A DNA stretch of 64,000 nt from CALMEH01 sp964548225. Lineage in GTDB: Bacteria; Acidobacteriota; Blastocatellia; Pyrinomonadales; Pyrinomonadaceae. Location: NCBI GenBank assembly GCA_964548225.1, contig CAZJQP010000010.1:19478-83477 (forward strand). Reading direction: 5' to 3'. The first letter of the stretch is position 1. Each line of letters begins with the position of its first letter. Under the pieces are notes generated by a model. That model did not search any database. It was not told the origin of the DNA and saw only the letters and a program-made list of their open reading frames with translations. Shown piece after piece: positions 17,846 through 26,166 of the stretch. The position numbers were made by a program, and so were the translations under genes.

Positions 17846-19714
17846 ATGGCTGTTGAATTAAGTTGGGAAGGAAAATATGACGCGAATGGGAAGCGAAAAG
17901 CTCCGTTGAAGGTTAATTTGCCGTTTCAAACCGTTGAGACGATTAACGAATCTGTTCAGGAGCGTCAGCGCAATATGTTTGCCGCCGCGTCGCAGGCAGA
18001 TTGGCGGAATCGTTTGATTTGGGGCGATAAACGATATGTTTTGCCATCTTTGCTCAATGAATTTGCGGGCAAAGTTAATCTGATTTATATTGACCCGCCA
18101 TTTGATACAGGGGCGAATTTTTCGTTTCAGGTGGAGGTTGAAGGCGAGCAATTTACCAAAGAACCGAGCATTATCGAACAAAAGGCTTACCGCGACACTT
18201 GGGGCAAAGGGCTTGATTCTTATCTGCAATGGTTTTACGAAACGGCTCTCGTTCTGCGTGAACTGCTCCACGAAACAGGCAGTATTTATGTTCATCTCGA
18301 TTGGCACGTCGGGCATTATGCGAAAGCGGTTTTGGATGAAATTTTTGGATACGATAATTTTATAAATGAAATTGTTTGGAGAAGAACTTTTAATAGTGGA
18401 AGCAGTAAAACATTGTCAAATAAATATCCTGTAAATACTGATTCTATTTTATATTATAGAAAGTCTGAAAAATATATTTTTAATAAGCAATTTATCGAAT
18501 TAAGTGAAGGTGCATTAAAAAGATATGACAAAGTTGATGAGCAAGGAAGACGTTTCAAATGGAATCCAATGAAAACTTATGCACAATCCAAACTTGACCG
18601 TTTAATTGAACAAGGAGAAGCAAAAATAACTCCGACATCAAAATATCCAGTTTACAAACATTATCTTGATATTGATAAAGGTAGAGCCGTTGAAAATCTT
18701 TGGAATGATTTAGCTCCAATTGGAACTTTTTCTGAAGAAAGAGAAACATACGCCACCCAAAAACCCGAAGCCTTGCTTGAGCGAATCATCAAAGCGTCAT
18801 CAAACGCAGATGATTTGGTGTTGGATTGTTTTTGCGGTTCGGGAACAACGGCGGCAGTCGCGGAAAAACTCGGACGGCGTTGGATAACCTGCGACCTTGG
18901 GCGTTTTGCGATTCATACGGCTCGCAAACGTCTGCTTTCGATTGCCGATGTTAAGCCGTTTGTCGTGCAAAATCTCGGCAAATATGAACGCCAAGCGTGG
19001 CAAAAAGACGAGTTCGGCGAAAACGCCACGGCTCGGATTGATGCGTATAACCGCTTTATTCTGGAACTTTACAATGCTCAACCGTTGACAAATTTTGCGT
19101 GGCTGCACGGCATCAAACAAGGTCGCGTGGTGCATATCGGAGCAGTTGATTCGCCCGTTACGCTCGGCGATGTCAAAGCGATAATCTTGGAATGGCGAAA
19201 AAATCTGCAAGTCGCCGAAAATTCGGGAATTGACGTGCTGGCGTGGGAATTTTCGTTTGAAATCAACGAAATAGCCAAACAACAAGCCAAAGAAGCCGGC
19301 GTAGATATGCGTTTTCTGCAAATTCCCCGCGAAGTTTTAGAGAAAAAAGCCGTCGAACAAGGCGACATCCAATTTTTTGAACTCGCCGCGTTATTCGTCA
19401 ATACCAAAATCAAAAAGAAAGATTTAACCGTCGAACTGACCAATTTTATCGCTCCGCTTGATTACGTTCCGCAGGAAATTCGCGCAAAAATCACCGATTG
19501 GAAAGCGTGGATTGATTATTGGGCAATAGATTTCGATTTCAAAGGCGATACTTTCCACAACCAATGGCAATCGTATCGGACAAGGAAAAATAAAAAACTC
19601 GAAACCTCGCGGACGCATACATATACGGAAAGCGGAAAATACACAATCCAAATAAAAGTGATTGATATTTTGGGAAATGATACGACGAAAACGCTGGAAA
19701 TTGAGGTAGAATAA
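17846..19714 (+). CDS. mod: Type III restriction-modification DNA methyltransferase subunit (Mod, N6-adenine, beta class)
   Basis: 622-residue site-specific DNA methyltransferase. Catalytic motif IV DPPF (residues 83-86, in LIYIDPPFDTGANF) precedes the AdoMet-binding motif FCGSGTTAA (about 329), the beta-class order, leaving a target-recognition region at about 165-305. YATQKPEALLERII comes just before the AdoMet motif as in other adenine methyltransferases. The C-terminal part ends in a PKD-like strand-rich tail (YTESGKYTIQIKVID). The recognition region (about 18346-18752) is far more AT-rich than its flanks and uses AGA/ATA/TTA codons, a sign of domain exchange. Together with Res it recognises and methylates one strand of a non-palindromic site; the RAYT gene and REPINs lie between the two. 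Confidence 0.93.
   Translation: MAVELSWEGKYDANGKRKAPLKVNLPFQTVETINESVQERQRNMFAAASQADWRNRLIWGDKRYVLPSLLNEFAGKVNLIYIDPPFDTGANFSFQVEVEGEQFTKEPSIIEQKAYRDTWGKGLDSYLQWFYETALVLRELLHETGSIYVHLDWHVGHYAKAVLDEIFGYDNFINEIVWRRTFNSGSSKTLSNKYPVNTDSILYYRKSEKYIFNKQFIELSEGALKRYDKVDEQGRRFKWNPMKTYAQSKLDRLIEQGEAKITPTSKYPVYKHYLDIDKGRAVENLWNDLAPIGTFSEERETYATQKPEALLERIIKASSNADDLVLDCFCGSGTTAAVAEKLGRRWITCDLGRFAIHTARKRLLSIADVKPFVVQNLGKYERQAWQKDEFGENATARIDAYNRFILELYNAQPLTNFAWLHGIKQGRVVHIGAVDSPVTLGDVKAIILEWRKNLQVAENSGIDVLAWEFSFEINEIAKQQAKEAGVDMRFLQIPREVLEKKAVEQGDIQFFELAALFVNTKIKKKDLTVELTNFIAPLDYVPQEIRAKITDWKAWIDYWAIDFDFKGDTFHNQWQSYRTRKNKKLETSRTHTYTESGKYTIQIKVIDILGNDTTKTLEIEVE
18346..18752 (+). other. AT-rich target-recognition segment inside mod
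   Basis: Within 18421-18480 I count 10 G/C of 60, against 37 of 60 in 18841-18900. The boundaries fall close to VWRRTF at one end and ETYATQKP at the other, matching the variable target-recognition domain between motif IV and motif I. Confidence 0.8.
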
Positions 19715-19717
19715 AAC

Positions 19718-19772
19718 GTAAAACAGGCTGTTAGCCTGTTCAGAGAAAAAACAGACTAACAATCTGTTTTAC
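19718..19772. repeat. REPIN copy 3a (55 bp)
   Basis: GTAAAACAGG...CTGTTTTAC, one mismatch in the second stem (AACAATCTG). Starts 4 bases after the mod stop. Confidence 0.92.
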
Positions 19773-19781
19773 GATTAAAGT

Positions 19782-19836
19782 GTAGAACAGGCTGTTAGCC
19801 TGTTCAGAGAAAAAACAGACTAACAGTCTGTTTTAC
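19782..19836. repeat. REPIN copy 3b (55 bp)
   Basis: Near-identical to 3a with the same loop CAGAGAAAAAA; separated from 3a by the short spacer GATTAAAGT, which recurs before 3c. Confidence 0.92.
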
Positions 19837-19845
19837 GATTAAAGT

Positions 19846-19918
19846 GTAGAACAGGCTGTTAGCCTGTTCAGCCGCTAGCGAAGCGCGGCGGCGAAGGCAG
19901 ACTAACAGTCTGCCTTAC
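19846..19918. repeat. REPIN copy 3c, long variant (73 bp)
   Basis: As the other copies but with a GC-rich 22-base palindromic insert in the loop (begins GCCGCTAGCGAAGCG) and a compensated outer change (GGCAGACT/AGTCTGCC). Left of the RAYT gene. Confidence 0.9.
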
Positions 19919-19919
19919 G

Positions 19920-19945
19920 GTAAAACAGGCTGTTAGCCTGTTTTA
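19920..19945. repeat. Single REP unit (half REPIN)
   Basis: GTAAAACAGGCTGTTAGCC followed by TGTTTTA: only the first hairpin, no inverted partner. Ends 8 bases before the RAYT start codon. Confidence 0.85.
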
Positions 19946-19953
19946 TATTAGAT

Positions 19954-20640
19954 ATGGAATACAAGCAATATTACAGACGCAAATTGCCGCATATTCATTC
20001 GCCGGGAGCAACGCTTTTTGTAACTTTTCGACTTGCAGGTTCAATCCCGAAAAGCGTCATTGAAAAATGGAAGCAGGAAAAAATTTGGTTAGAAAAAGAA
20101 CAGGAAAGACTCGCAAGAAATGCCGAAATTACGCAAAATCAAAAGGAAGCGTTTTTAGAATTTAATCGGCGTTGGTTTGCCAAATTTGAAGATGTTTTGC
20201 ATCGTGAACAATCAGGAACGGTTTGGCTAAAAGATGAAAATGTCGCAAATTCGGTAGCGGAAAGTTTGAAATATCGGGACGGAAAAGTTTATAAATTGCA
20301 CTGTTTCTGCGTTATGTCCAATCACGTTCACGTTGTCTTTACTCCATTTTTGAATGAGCGGTCATTAACCGAAGTTCAATATTCAAATCCGTTGAAGTTT
20401 GAAAGTTCCGAACCGACTTTAGGCGAAATTATGCAATCGTTGAAAGGTTATACCGCCCACGAAGCCAACAAAATTTTGAATCGCCAAGGTCAATTTTGGG
20501 AAGTGGAAAGCTATGACCACGAAGTTAGAAATGAAGAAGAATTTGGTCGAATTGTCAAATATGTTCTAAACAATCCGGTCAAAGCCGGTCTCGTCAAAAA
20601 TTGGCAAGATTGGCAATGGAATTGGTTATCAAAAACGTAG
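19954..20640 (+). CDS. REP-associated tyrosine transposase (RAYT, IS200/Y1 HUH family)
   Basis: 228-residue single-strand endonuclease-type transposase. HUH motif His124-Val-His126 in MSNHVHVVFTP, candidate nucleophile Tyr166 in LKGYTAHEANKIL, and the family block FWEVESYDHEVRNEEEF then IVKYVLNNPVKAGLV. RAYTs are domesticated relatives of IS200-type transposases that nick REP hairpins and are thought to spread REPINs. The gene is bracketed by REP elements on both sides; the TAG stop lies inside the first bases of the right-hand REPIN (GTAGGACAGG). It interrupts what would otherwise be a mod-res operon, in the same orientation. Full length with no frameshift, so probably functional. Confidence 0.93.
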   Translation: MEYKQYYRRKLPHIHSPGATLFVTFRLAGSIPKSVIEKWKQEKIWLEKEQERLARNAEITQNQKEAFLEFNRRWFAKFEDVLHREQSGTVWLKDENVANSVAESLKYRDGKVYKLHCFCVMSNHVHVVFTPFLNERSLTEVQYSNPLKFESSEPTLGEIMQSLKGYTAHEANKILNRQGQFWEVESYDHEVRNEEEFGRIVKYVLNNPVKAGLVKNWQDWQWNWLSKT

Positions 20641-20708
20641 GACAGGCTGTTAGCCTGTCCAGCCGCCGCGCTTCGCTGGCGGCGAAACAGACTAACAGTC
20701 TGTTTTAC
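20637..20708. repeat. REPIN copy 4, long variant (72 bp)
   Basis: Right of the RAYT gene and overlapping its stop codon. Its loop carries the same 22-base GC-rich element as copy 3c but in the opposite orientation (GCCGCCGCGCTTCGC...). Stem base changes are compensated (GGACAGGCT/AGCCTGTCC). Confidence 0.9.
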
Positions 20709-20717
20709 ATTATAAAT

Positions 20718-23300
20718 ATGCCGAAAAAAACATCTCAATCAACCGCACAAATGCCTCTGCTCGACATTGGCGAAGAAGGACGCACCGCAATTTGTGTCCC
20801 CAAAATCCGCAAAGAAGTTCAAGCGTGGCGAGAATCAGGTTTTAACGGAATTACCAAAACCACCGAAAGACTTTTGAACTTTTGGTTTAAGGAAGAACAC
20901 CGCACCGCCGATGGCAGAAAATTTGAATACTACGAAGCCCAACGCGAGGCAATCGAAACTCTGATTTATTTATTTGAAGTTAAAAAGATTAGAAGACGCA
21001 AAGATTTATTGGTCGAATATCACAACGGACAGCTTTTACAATTTCCTGAAAATGACAATTTTGCCCGCTACGCTCTGAAAATGGCAACAGGTTCGGGCAA
21101 AACAAAAGTTATGGCGTTAGCAATCGCCTGGCAATTTTTCAACTCTGCTTGTGGCGAAGGCGAAGAATACGCCAACACTTTTCTGTTAATTGCCCCAAAC
21201 ATTATTGTTTTGGAACGTCTGAAAATGGATTTTGAATCAGGCAGAGTTTTTCAAACTGACCCAATAATTCCGCCCGATTTCCGAATCTTTTGGGATTTTG
21301 ATGTTTATGTTCGCGGCGACGGCGAGCGAACCAACAGCGAAGGTGCATTATATCTAACCAATATTCAACAACTTTACGAGCGTGAAACGGACGCAACGCC
21401 AACAAATCCGATAGACGATTTACTCGGCAGCGTTCCGCAAAAAAGTCTGCAAACAGACGAAAAATTTCTCGAAAGAATCATTAAACGCGGAAATTGTTTA
21501 GTCTTAAACGATGAAGCGCATCACACCAACGATGATGCGATTGTTTGGAACGAAACGATTGTAAATCTAGGCAAACAATGCAATTTATCAGCACAACTTG
21601 ATTTTTCCGCCACACCGCGACAATCTGACGGAACGCTTTTTTCGTGGACAATTTTTGATTATCCGCTCAAACAAGCAATTATTGATAACATCGTCAAACG
21701 TCCGTTAAAAGGCGTTCCACACGGAATAACCGAAGTTCATAGCGATAAAGCCTCGATTCGTTTTGAAGCATATTTAGTAGCAGCCGTTGAACGCTGGCTC
21801 GAATATGTTTCGGAACTGAAAGATTTGAAAAAGAAACCTGTTTTGTTTTTTATGCTCGGCGATACCAAAGAAGCCGACGATGTTTCGTTGTGGCTTCGCA
21901 CCAAATATCCTGACCAATTTTCCGATGATAAACTTTTGGTCATTCATACCGACAGAAGCGGCGAAATTTCCAAAAAAGATTTAGAAAAAGCCCGCGTTGC
22001 TTCGCGTGAGGTTGACGATGATAAAAGTCCGATAAACTGCATCGTTTCGGTTTTGATGCTCCGCGAAGGTTGGGATGTTAATAATGTTACGGTTGTCGCC
22101 GGATTGCGTGCGTATAGTTCACGGGCGAACATTTTACCCGAACAAGCAATTGGACGCGGATTGCGTTTGATGTTTCGTGGACAAACAGGTTACAGGGAAA
22201 ATGTTGACATCATCGGCAACGCAAATTTTATGCAGATTGTCGAAGATTTGGAAAAACAAGAAGGCATCAAACTCGATACTTTCGACTTCGGCAAAAAGAA
22301 AACACGGCTTAAAATTAACACAATCCAAGTTTTAGAAGAACGAATTGAAGATTTTGAAATCACGATTCCGAAAATCAGTCCGCGAATTGAACGATTAAAA
22401 GAAGTTCGCCAAATTATCGAAGATTTGGACATTGGCAAAATCCAACTTCGCTTTCCGATGTCTTTGGATGCAGATGTTGAAATCAGTCAATCATTTACCT
22501 ACGAAGGACGCGATGTAATTTCCGATGAAGTAATAATTTCCCGCGAATTTCAAATGCCGCAAGCCCAAACTTCGGGTGAAGTCATTTCTTTTTATTCGCA
22601 AGTTATCGCTCAAAGTTTAAAATTACCTACATCATTCTCAATTCTCACGCCGAAAATCGAACAGTTTCTACGCGAAAAATTATTCGGCAAAGAAGTAAAA
22701 TTAGATTCGCCCGCAGTTCTGCAAGCCTTAAATGAATCTCGTGTTTTAGTTTCAACCGAAAAAGTTTTTCTCAAACTTCTGCGTCCGCGAATCGTTGATG
22801 AACACAAACCGTTTTTATTTGACGAAAAAACGCTTTTGTCCGAAACGCCGCCGTTTCCGCATTCGAGCAAAGTTGTCGAAGCCAAAAAAACTCTGTTCAA
22901 TCTAACACCTTGCGGAAATGATTTTGAGCAAAATTTTGCTCGTTTTTTAGACGAATCAAAAGATATTAAAACTTTTGCCAATCTCGGAAATTTGCCAACC
23001 AAACTTTGCATCGAATATCTGGACAGCGAAACAAATTTACGTTTTTACGAACCTGATTTTGTTGCCATTGACGAAAACGGAATCCATTGGCTGCTTGAAA
23101 CCAAAGGACGAGAGGATTTAGACGTGCAATACAAAAACGCTAGAGCCGAAAAATGGTGCGAAGATGCAACACTTTTGAGCGGAACAGAGTGGCGATTTTT
23201 AATGATTCCGCAAAAGCAATTTGAAAAAATGAATTCACGAAATTTTGGTGATTTAGTCAGTGGATTAACAGCGGGCGGTGTTTTATTTGTTGAAATTTAA
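20718..23300 (+). CDS. res: Type III restriction enzyme, Res subunit (DEAD-box translocase-endonuclease)
   Basis: 860-residue ATP-dependent restriction subunit. The ATG at 20718 (MPKKTSQSTAQMPLLD) is chosen because upstream in-frame codons read through the RAYT gene and REPIN. Walker A MATGSGKTKV (about 122-131), DEAH-type Walker B VLNDEAHHTND (Asp265), SATPRQ motif III, helicase C-terminal motifs with MLREGWDVNN and EQAIGRGLRLM, and a C-terminal PD-(D/E)xK nuclease: PDFVAID (Asp about 779) then LLETKG (Glu and Lys about 794-796). Full length for the family and apparently intact. Needs Mod for site recognition. Flanked by REPINs, so cotranscription with mod is uncertain. Confidence 0.94.
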   Translation: MPKKTSQSTAQMPLLDIGEEGRTAICVPKIRKEVQAWRESGFNGITKTTERLLNFWFKEEHRTADGRKFEYYEAQREAIETLIYLFEVKKIRRRKDLLVEYHNGQLLQFPENDNFARYALKMATGSGKTKVMALAIAWQFFNSACGEGEEYANTFLLIAPNIIVLERLKMDFESGRVFQTDPIIPPDFRIFWDFDVYVRGDGERTNSEGALYLTNIQQLYERETDATPTNPIDDLLGSVPQKSLQTDEKFLERIIKRGNCLVLNDEAHHTNDDAIVWNETIVNLGKQCNLSAQLDFSATPRQSDGTLFSWTIFDYPLKQAIIDNIVKRPLKGVPHGITEVHSDKASIRFEAYLVAAVERWLEYVSELKDLKKKPVLFFMLGDTKEADDVSLWLRTKYPDQFSDDKLLVIHTDRSGEISKKDLEKARVASREVDDDKSPINCIVSVLMLREGWDVNNVTVVAGLRAYSSRANILPEQAIGRGLRLMFRGQTGYRENVDIIGNANFMQIVEDLEKQEGIKLDTFDFGKKKTRLKINTIQVLEERIEDFEITIPKISPRIERLKEVRQIIEDLDIGKIQLRFPMSLDADVEISQSFTYEGRDVISDEVIISREFQMPQAQTSGEVISFYSQVIAQSLKLPTSFSILTPKIEQFLREKLFGKEVKLDSPAVLQALNESRVLVSTEKVFLKLLRPRIVDEHKPFLFDEKTLLSETPPFPHSSKVVEAKKTLFNLTPCGNDFEQNFARFLDESKDIKTFANLGNLPTKLCIEYLDSETNLRFYEPDFVAIDENGIHWLLETKGREDLDVQYKNARAEKWCEDATLLSGTEWRFLMIPQKQFEKMNSRNFGDLVSGLTAGGVLFVEI

Positions 23301-23305
23301 TGACC

Positions 23306-23353
23306 GTAGAACAGGCTGTTAGCCTGTTCAAACAGACTAACAGTCTGTTTTAC
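23306..23353. repeat. REPIN copy 5 (48 bp)
   Basis: Same short form as copy 1, between res and the Gfo/Idh gene. Last copy in the window; I see none after this point. Confidence 0.92.
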
Positions 23354-23358
23354 GTTTT

Positions 23359-24339
23359 ATGGAAAAAGTCAAAATCGGAATTATCGGAACAGGCTACATC
23401 GGCAGTGTTCACGGACAGATTTATTCGCAAGATTCGCGGACGGAAGTTTCTGCGCTATTTGATGTCGTGCCGGAAAAAGCTGAACGAACAGCGAAGGCAA
23501 TCGGCGGAAAAGTTTGCCGTTCGCGTGAGGAATTATTTGAAAATTGTGATGCGGTTTTGGTAACAACGCCGAATAAAACTCACGTCGAAATCGCTTCGGA
23601 CGCAGTTTTGCACGAAAAGCACGTTTTTTGCGAAAAGCCTTTTGCAATCGGCATCGAAAACGCGAAGAAATTGCTCGACGTGGCGAATAATTCGTCGAAA
23701 GTTTTTCAAGTCGGACACAATCGCCGATACGCGCCGGTTTATGTGCGTTTGAAAGAATTGTTGTCGGAAGACGAACCGCATTCGGCGCATATCAAGATGA
23801 ATCGCGGCGAGTTGAAAAATCCTGTCTGGACGGGCGATGTGAATGTAACGGGCGGATTTTTGTATGAAACAACGATTCATCTTTTTGATATGATGCGATT
23901 TCAATTCGGCGAAATCTCGGAATTTTCTGCTTACGGCTCGCAACACGAATATCCTGAATTGGACGAATTTTCTTGTATTTTCAAATTCAAAAACGGTTTT
24001 CATTGCACTTTTGCATCGAGTTCGGACGCAAGTTGGCATTTTCCGTTTGAGCGGATGGAAGTTTTTTGTCATCATCGGACGATAATTACCGAAGAAATGG
24101 AAAGGCTTTTTGATTCAAAAGGCTTTGACCATAAAACTCACAATTTTGATACTTATTGGTGTCAGATGCTCGAAAAAAACGAAAAATGGGGTTATCTGCA
24201 AGAAGACAAAGCGTTTATTGATTCGATTCTCGAAGGCAAAGAACCGCCCGTAACGGCTTTTGACGGTTATAAATCCGTCGAGCTTGTCGAATCGGTTTAT
24301 CAAGCAATCAAATCAGGGGAAAAAATCGTGTTTGATTAA
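23359..24339 (+). CDS. Gfo/Idh/MocA-family oxidoreductase
   Basis: 326-residue NAD(P)-dependent dehydrogenase. N-terminal Rossmann motif IGIIGTGYIGSVHG (5-18), the family EKP motif in VFCEKPFAIG (catalytic-site Lys about 94), then the alpha/beta C-terminal substrate domain with GGFLYETTIHLFDMMRF containing the usual His. Family members oxidise cyclitols and sugars, often paired with an isomerase of the type encoded at 16817. Substrate not deducible. Begins 5 bases after a REPIN; no strong ribosome-binding site. Confidence 0.9.
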   Translation: MEKVKIGIIGTGYIGSVHGQIYSQDSRTEVSALFDVVPEKAERTAKAIGGKVCRSREELFENCDAVLVTTPNKTHVEIASDAVLHEKHVFCEKPFAIGIENAKKLLDVANNSSKVFQVGHNRRYAPVYVRLKELLSEDEPHSAHIKMNRGELKNPVWTGDVNVTGGFLYETTIHLFDMMRFQFGEISEFSAYGSQHEYPELDEFSCIFKFKNGFHCTFASSSDASWHFPFERMEVFCHHRTIITEEMERLFDSKGFDHKTHNFDTYWCQMLEKNEKWGYLQEDKAFIDSILEGKEPPVTAFDGYKSVELVESVYQAIKSGEKIVFD

Positions 24340-24449
24340 AGAACTTTTTTTGATATGATTCGTTTTTAAGAGTGGTATTTGGGGTTTGGTCTTCGGATTT
24401 AGAACAAATCAAAGACTAAACGACAAAGCCCGAAAACCAAATTAAAAAT

Positions 24450-24914
24450 ATGAATCAATGTCAGAATTGCGGTCAAATCAACACGAATCAGAGTAATTTT
24501 TGCCGTTTTTGCGGAACGAAATTTATTCCGCAACAACCTCAGCAACCCGGCGGAAATTTTGAATATTCACCACCGCGCCCATATCTTTGGAAGACGGACG
24601 AATTTCAAATCAATGAAAACAGACAACGACAGGCAAATCAAGTAAAACCGCTTCCGCCTCCGATTCCGCAAATGCCGCCAATGATGCCACAACCGCAACC
24701 TCTTGTGCATCAGCAACATCACAACCTTGCTTACAATTTTCATTGCCCGCGATGTGCAACAACAATGATGCCGCGTTTTGACAGAAGAATTTCGACAGGC
24801 GGTTGGATTACATTTGCCGCGCTCTTGATTTTTTTCTTTCCTTTATTTTGGATTGGTTTCTTGATTAAAGAAAACGTTCGCGTTTGTTCAGTTTGCGGTC
24901 TGAAAATTGATTAA
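24450..24914 (+). CDS. Zinc-ribbon membrane-associated protein with Pro/Gln-rich linker
   Basis: 154 residues. N-terminal zinc ribbon (CQNCG...CRFCG), a Pro/Gln-rich low-complexity stretch (about 30-95), then a second Cys pair pattern CPRCATTMMP...CSVCGLKID that is split by one hydrophobic helix (WITFAALLIFFFPLFWIG, about 119-136). The N-terminal ribbon closely resembles those of the FHA and kinase proteins at 11069 and 11701, so this organism uses the module repeatedly. Function unknown. Stands alone, convergent with the VWA gene. Confidence 0.7.
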   Translation: MNQCQNCGQINTNQSNFCRFCGTKFIPQQPQQPGGNFEYSPPRPYLWKTDEFQINENRQRQANQVKPLPPPIPQMPPMMPQPQPLVHQQHHNLAYNFHCPRCATTMMPRFDRRISTGGWITFAALLIFFFPLFWIGFLIKENVRVCSVCGLKID

Positions 24915-25054
24915 CTTTAAAAGTGAACATTGAAGAAATCAAAGGTAAAATAAATCAAAGCAATTATTTCATCAAAATCCACGCAATTTTTCACGCTTTA
25001 AGGAAGACTTTGCCTAAACACAAGCAACTGAATTTGTTATAACCGTAAATTAAT

Positions 25055-25987
25055 TTATCGGTAATAATAGCCTTTCGGGTGTTCGATTTTAACTTCTTCG
25101 TTCGTGCTTAAAACTTGAACTTTGTGAAAACCTTTTTTCATATTTGTTGAAAGGTAAGTTATTGCAAATTGGCGGTTTAGCGAATTTGTTAAATCCTTAA
25201 AAAACGGTTCAAAAGAAATCGGTGAGATATTTCCTTGAAAAAAAGCACGTCCGCCTGTTTCGTCGGAAAGCCGGCTGAGTGCGCCTTGTCCGCCGGAAAT
25301 TAAAATTGAGTTTCCGCTTTCGGTATTAGTTGCGGCGTTCCAAAAGGAATAGACGGCGATGCCCTTGCGCTGAGCTTTAAGAATTGCGCGGTCAAGTTCG
25401 ATGCTTTGAATTGTCGAAGCGAAATCAGTTCCGTTTGTAATATCTAAACCATCTGAAACCAACAAAATGGCGCGTCGTCCGGTGGGCAATGCGTCAAACT
25501 TTCCAAGTGCGCTTTCAATAGCTGAAAAAGGATTTCCCGAAGTCGCGCCGCGTCCGGCAACAATTCTTAATGATTTAGCCGCTTTTTCCAAATCATCGGT
25601 AAATTTTTGTCGGGTTTGCAAATTTCCACCGCGCAAATAGCCAATCATCACACGCGATCCCTTTGGCAATAGCCGGATAAACTCAGCAATTTTTTCAAGT
25701 TGTAAATTGACGTTTGATGTCAAATCGTCTTGAATCAAAATCGCTAACGAAAGTGGTGTGTTGCTAACGCTTTTGATGGATAAAATCTGTTGCTCCTTAC
25801 CGTCTTCCTTTACAATTATGTCGCCGACTTCAATAAATTCTTCCGATTGCACTTCTTTTTGCGGTTTATCCGATTTAATCGAAATTGGAATCGTAACGGT
25901 TCGCACCTTTGGTTTTGATTGGGCAAATACTACTGCCCCAAAAAGAATGGTTAAGGCTAAAATCTTGATAATCTTAAAATTTGACAT
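25055..25987 (-). CDS. Secreted VWFA-related domain protein (acidobacterial type)
   Basis: 310 residues with a signal peptide ending near VVFAQ (about 21-23). The middle (about 75-260) has a von Willebrand A-like fold: LAILIQDDLTSN at the place of the MIDAS DxSxS loop (degenerate, as in many of these proteins), RRAILLVSDGLDITNG, and a late GGRAFFQGN segment. This family is strongly expanded in Acidobacteriota and has no defined function. The C-terminus (HKVQVLSTNEEVKIEHPKGY) is the usual ending. Located in periplasm or outside the cell. Confidence 0.87.
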   Translation of the reverse strand: MSNFKIIKILALTILFGAVVFAQSKPKVRTVTIPISIKSDKPQKEVQSEEFIEVGDIIVKEDGKEQQILSIKSVSNTPLSLAILIQDDLTSNVNLQLEKIAEFIRLLPKGSRVMIGYLRGGNLQTRQKFTDDLEKAAKSLRIVAGRGATSGNPFSAIESALGKFDALPTGRRAILLVSDGLDITNGTDFASTIQSIELDRAILKAQRKGIAVYSFWNAATNTESGNSILISGGQGALSRLSDETGGRAFFQGNISPISFEPFFKDLTNSLNRQFAITYLSTNMKKGFHKVQVLSTNEEVKIEHPKGYYYR

Positions 25988-25997
25988 ACGCTTACAA

Positions 25998-26114
25998 TTT
26001 TATGTGATTATGTGAAAAAGTGAAAAATCATTAAAGCTGATTTGCGATAAATAATTGAAATTTTTTACCCTTTCACGTTTTCACCTTTTCATTTTTTACT
26101 TTTTCACAATAATT
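25998..26114. repeat. Intergenic GTGAAAA-word inverted repeat
   Basis: Left words ATGTGAAAAAGTGAAAAATC; right complements CCTTTCACGTTTTCACC and TTTTTACTTTTTCACAAT. Fills the divergent gap between the VWA gene and the coiled-coil membrane protein gene. Confidence 0.6.
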
Positions 26115-26166
26115 GATGCACAAATTTGATTTAAGTTTGCAGAGTTTGTATTGTAAATCGGTAAAG

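Noticed and set aside
18800..19321. 173-residue minus-strand ORF
   Set aside because: Antisense shadow of mod with no protein features.
20601..20717. Upstream extension of the Res reading frame
   Set aside because: Runs through the end of the RAYT gene and a REPIN; the ATG at 20718 fits the family start.
23533..24075. 180-residue minus-strand ORF
   Set aside because: Antisense shadow of the Gfo/Idh gene.
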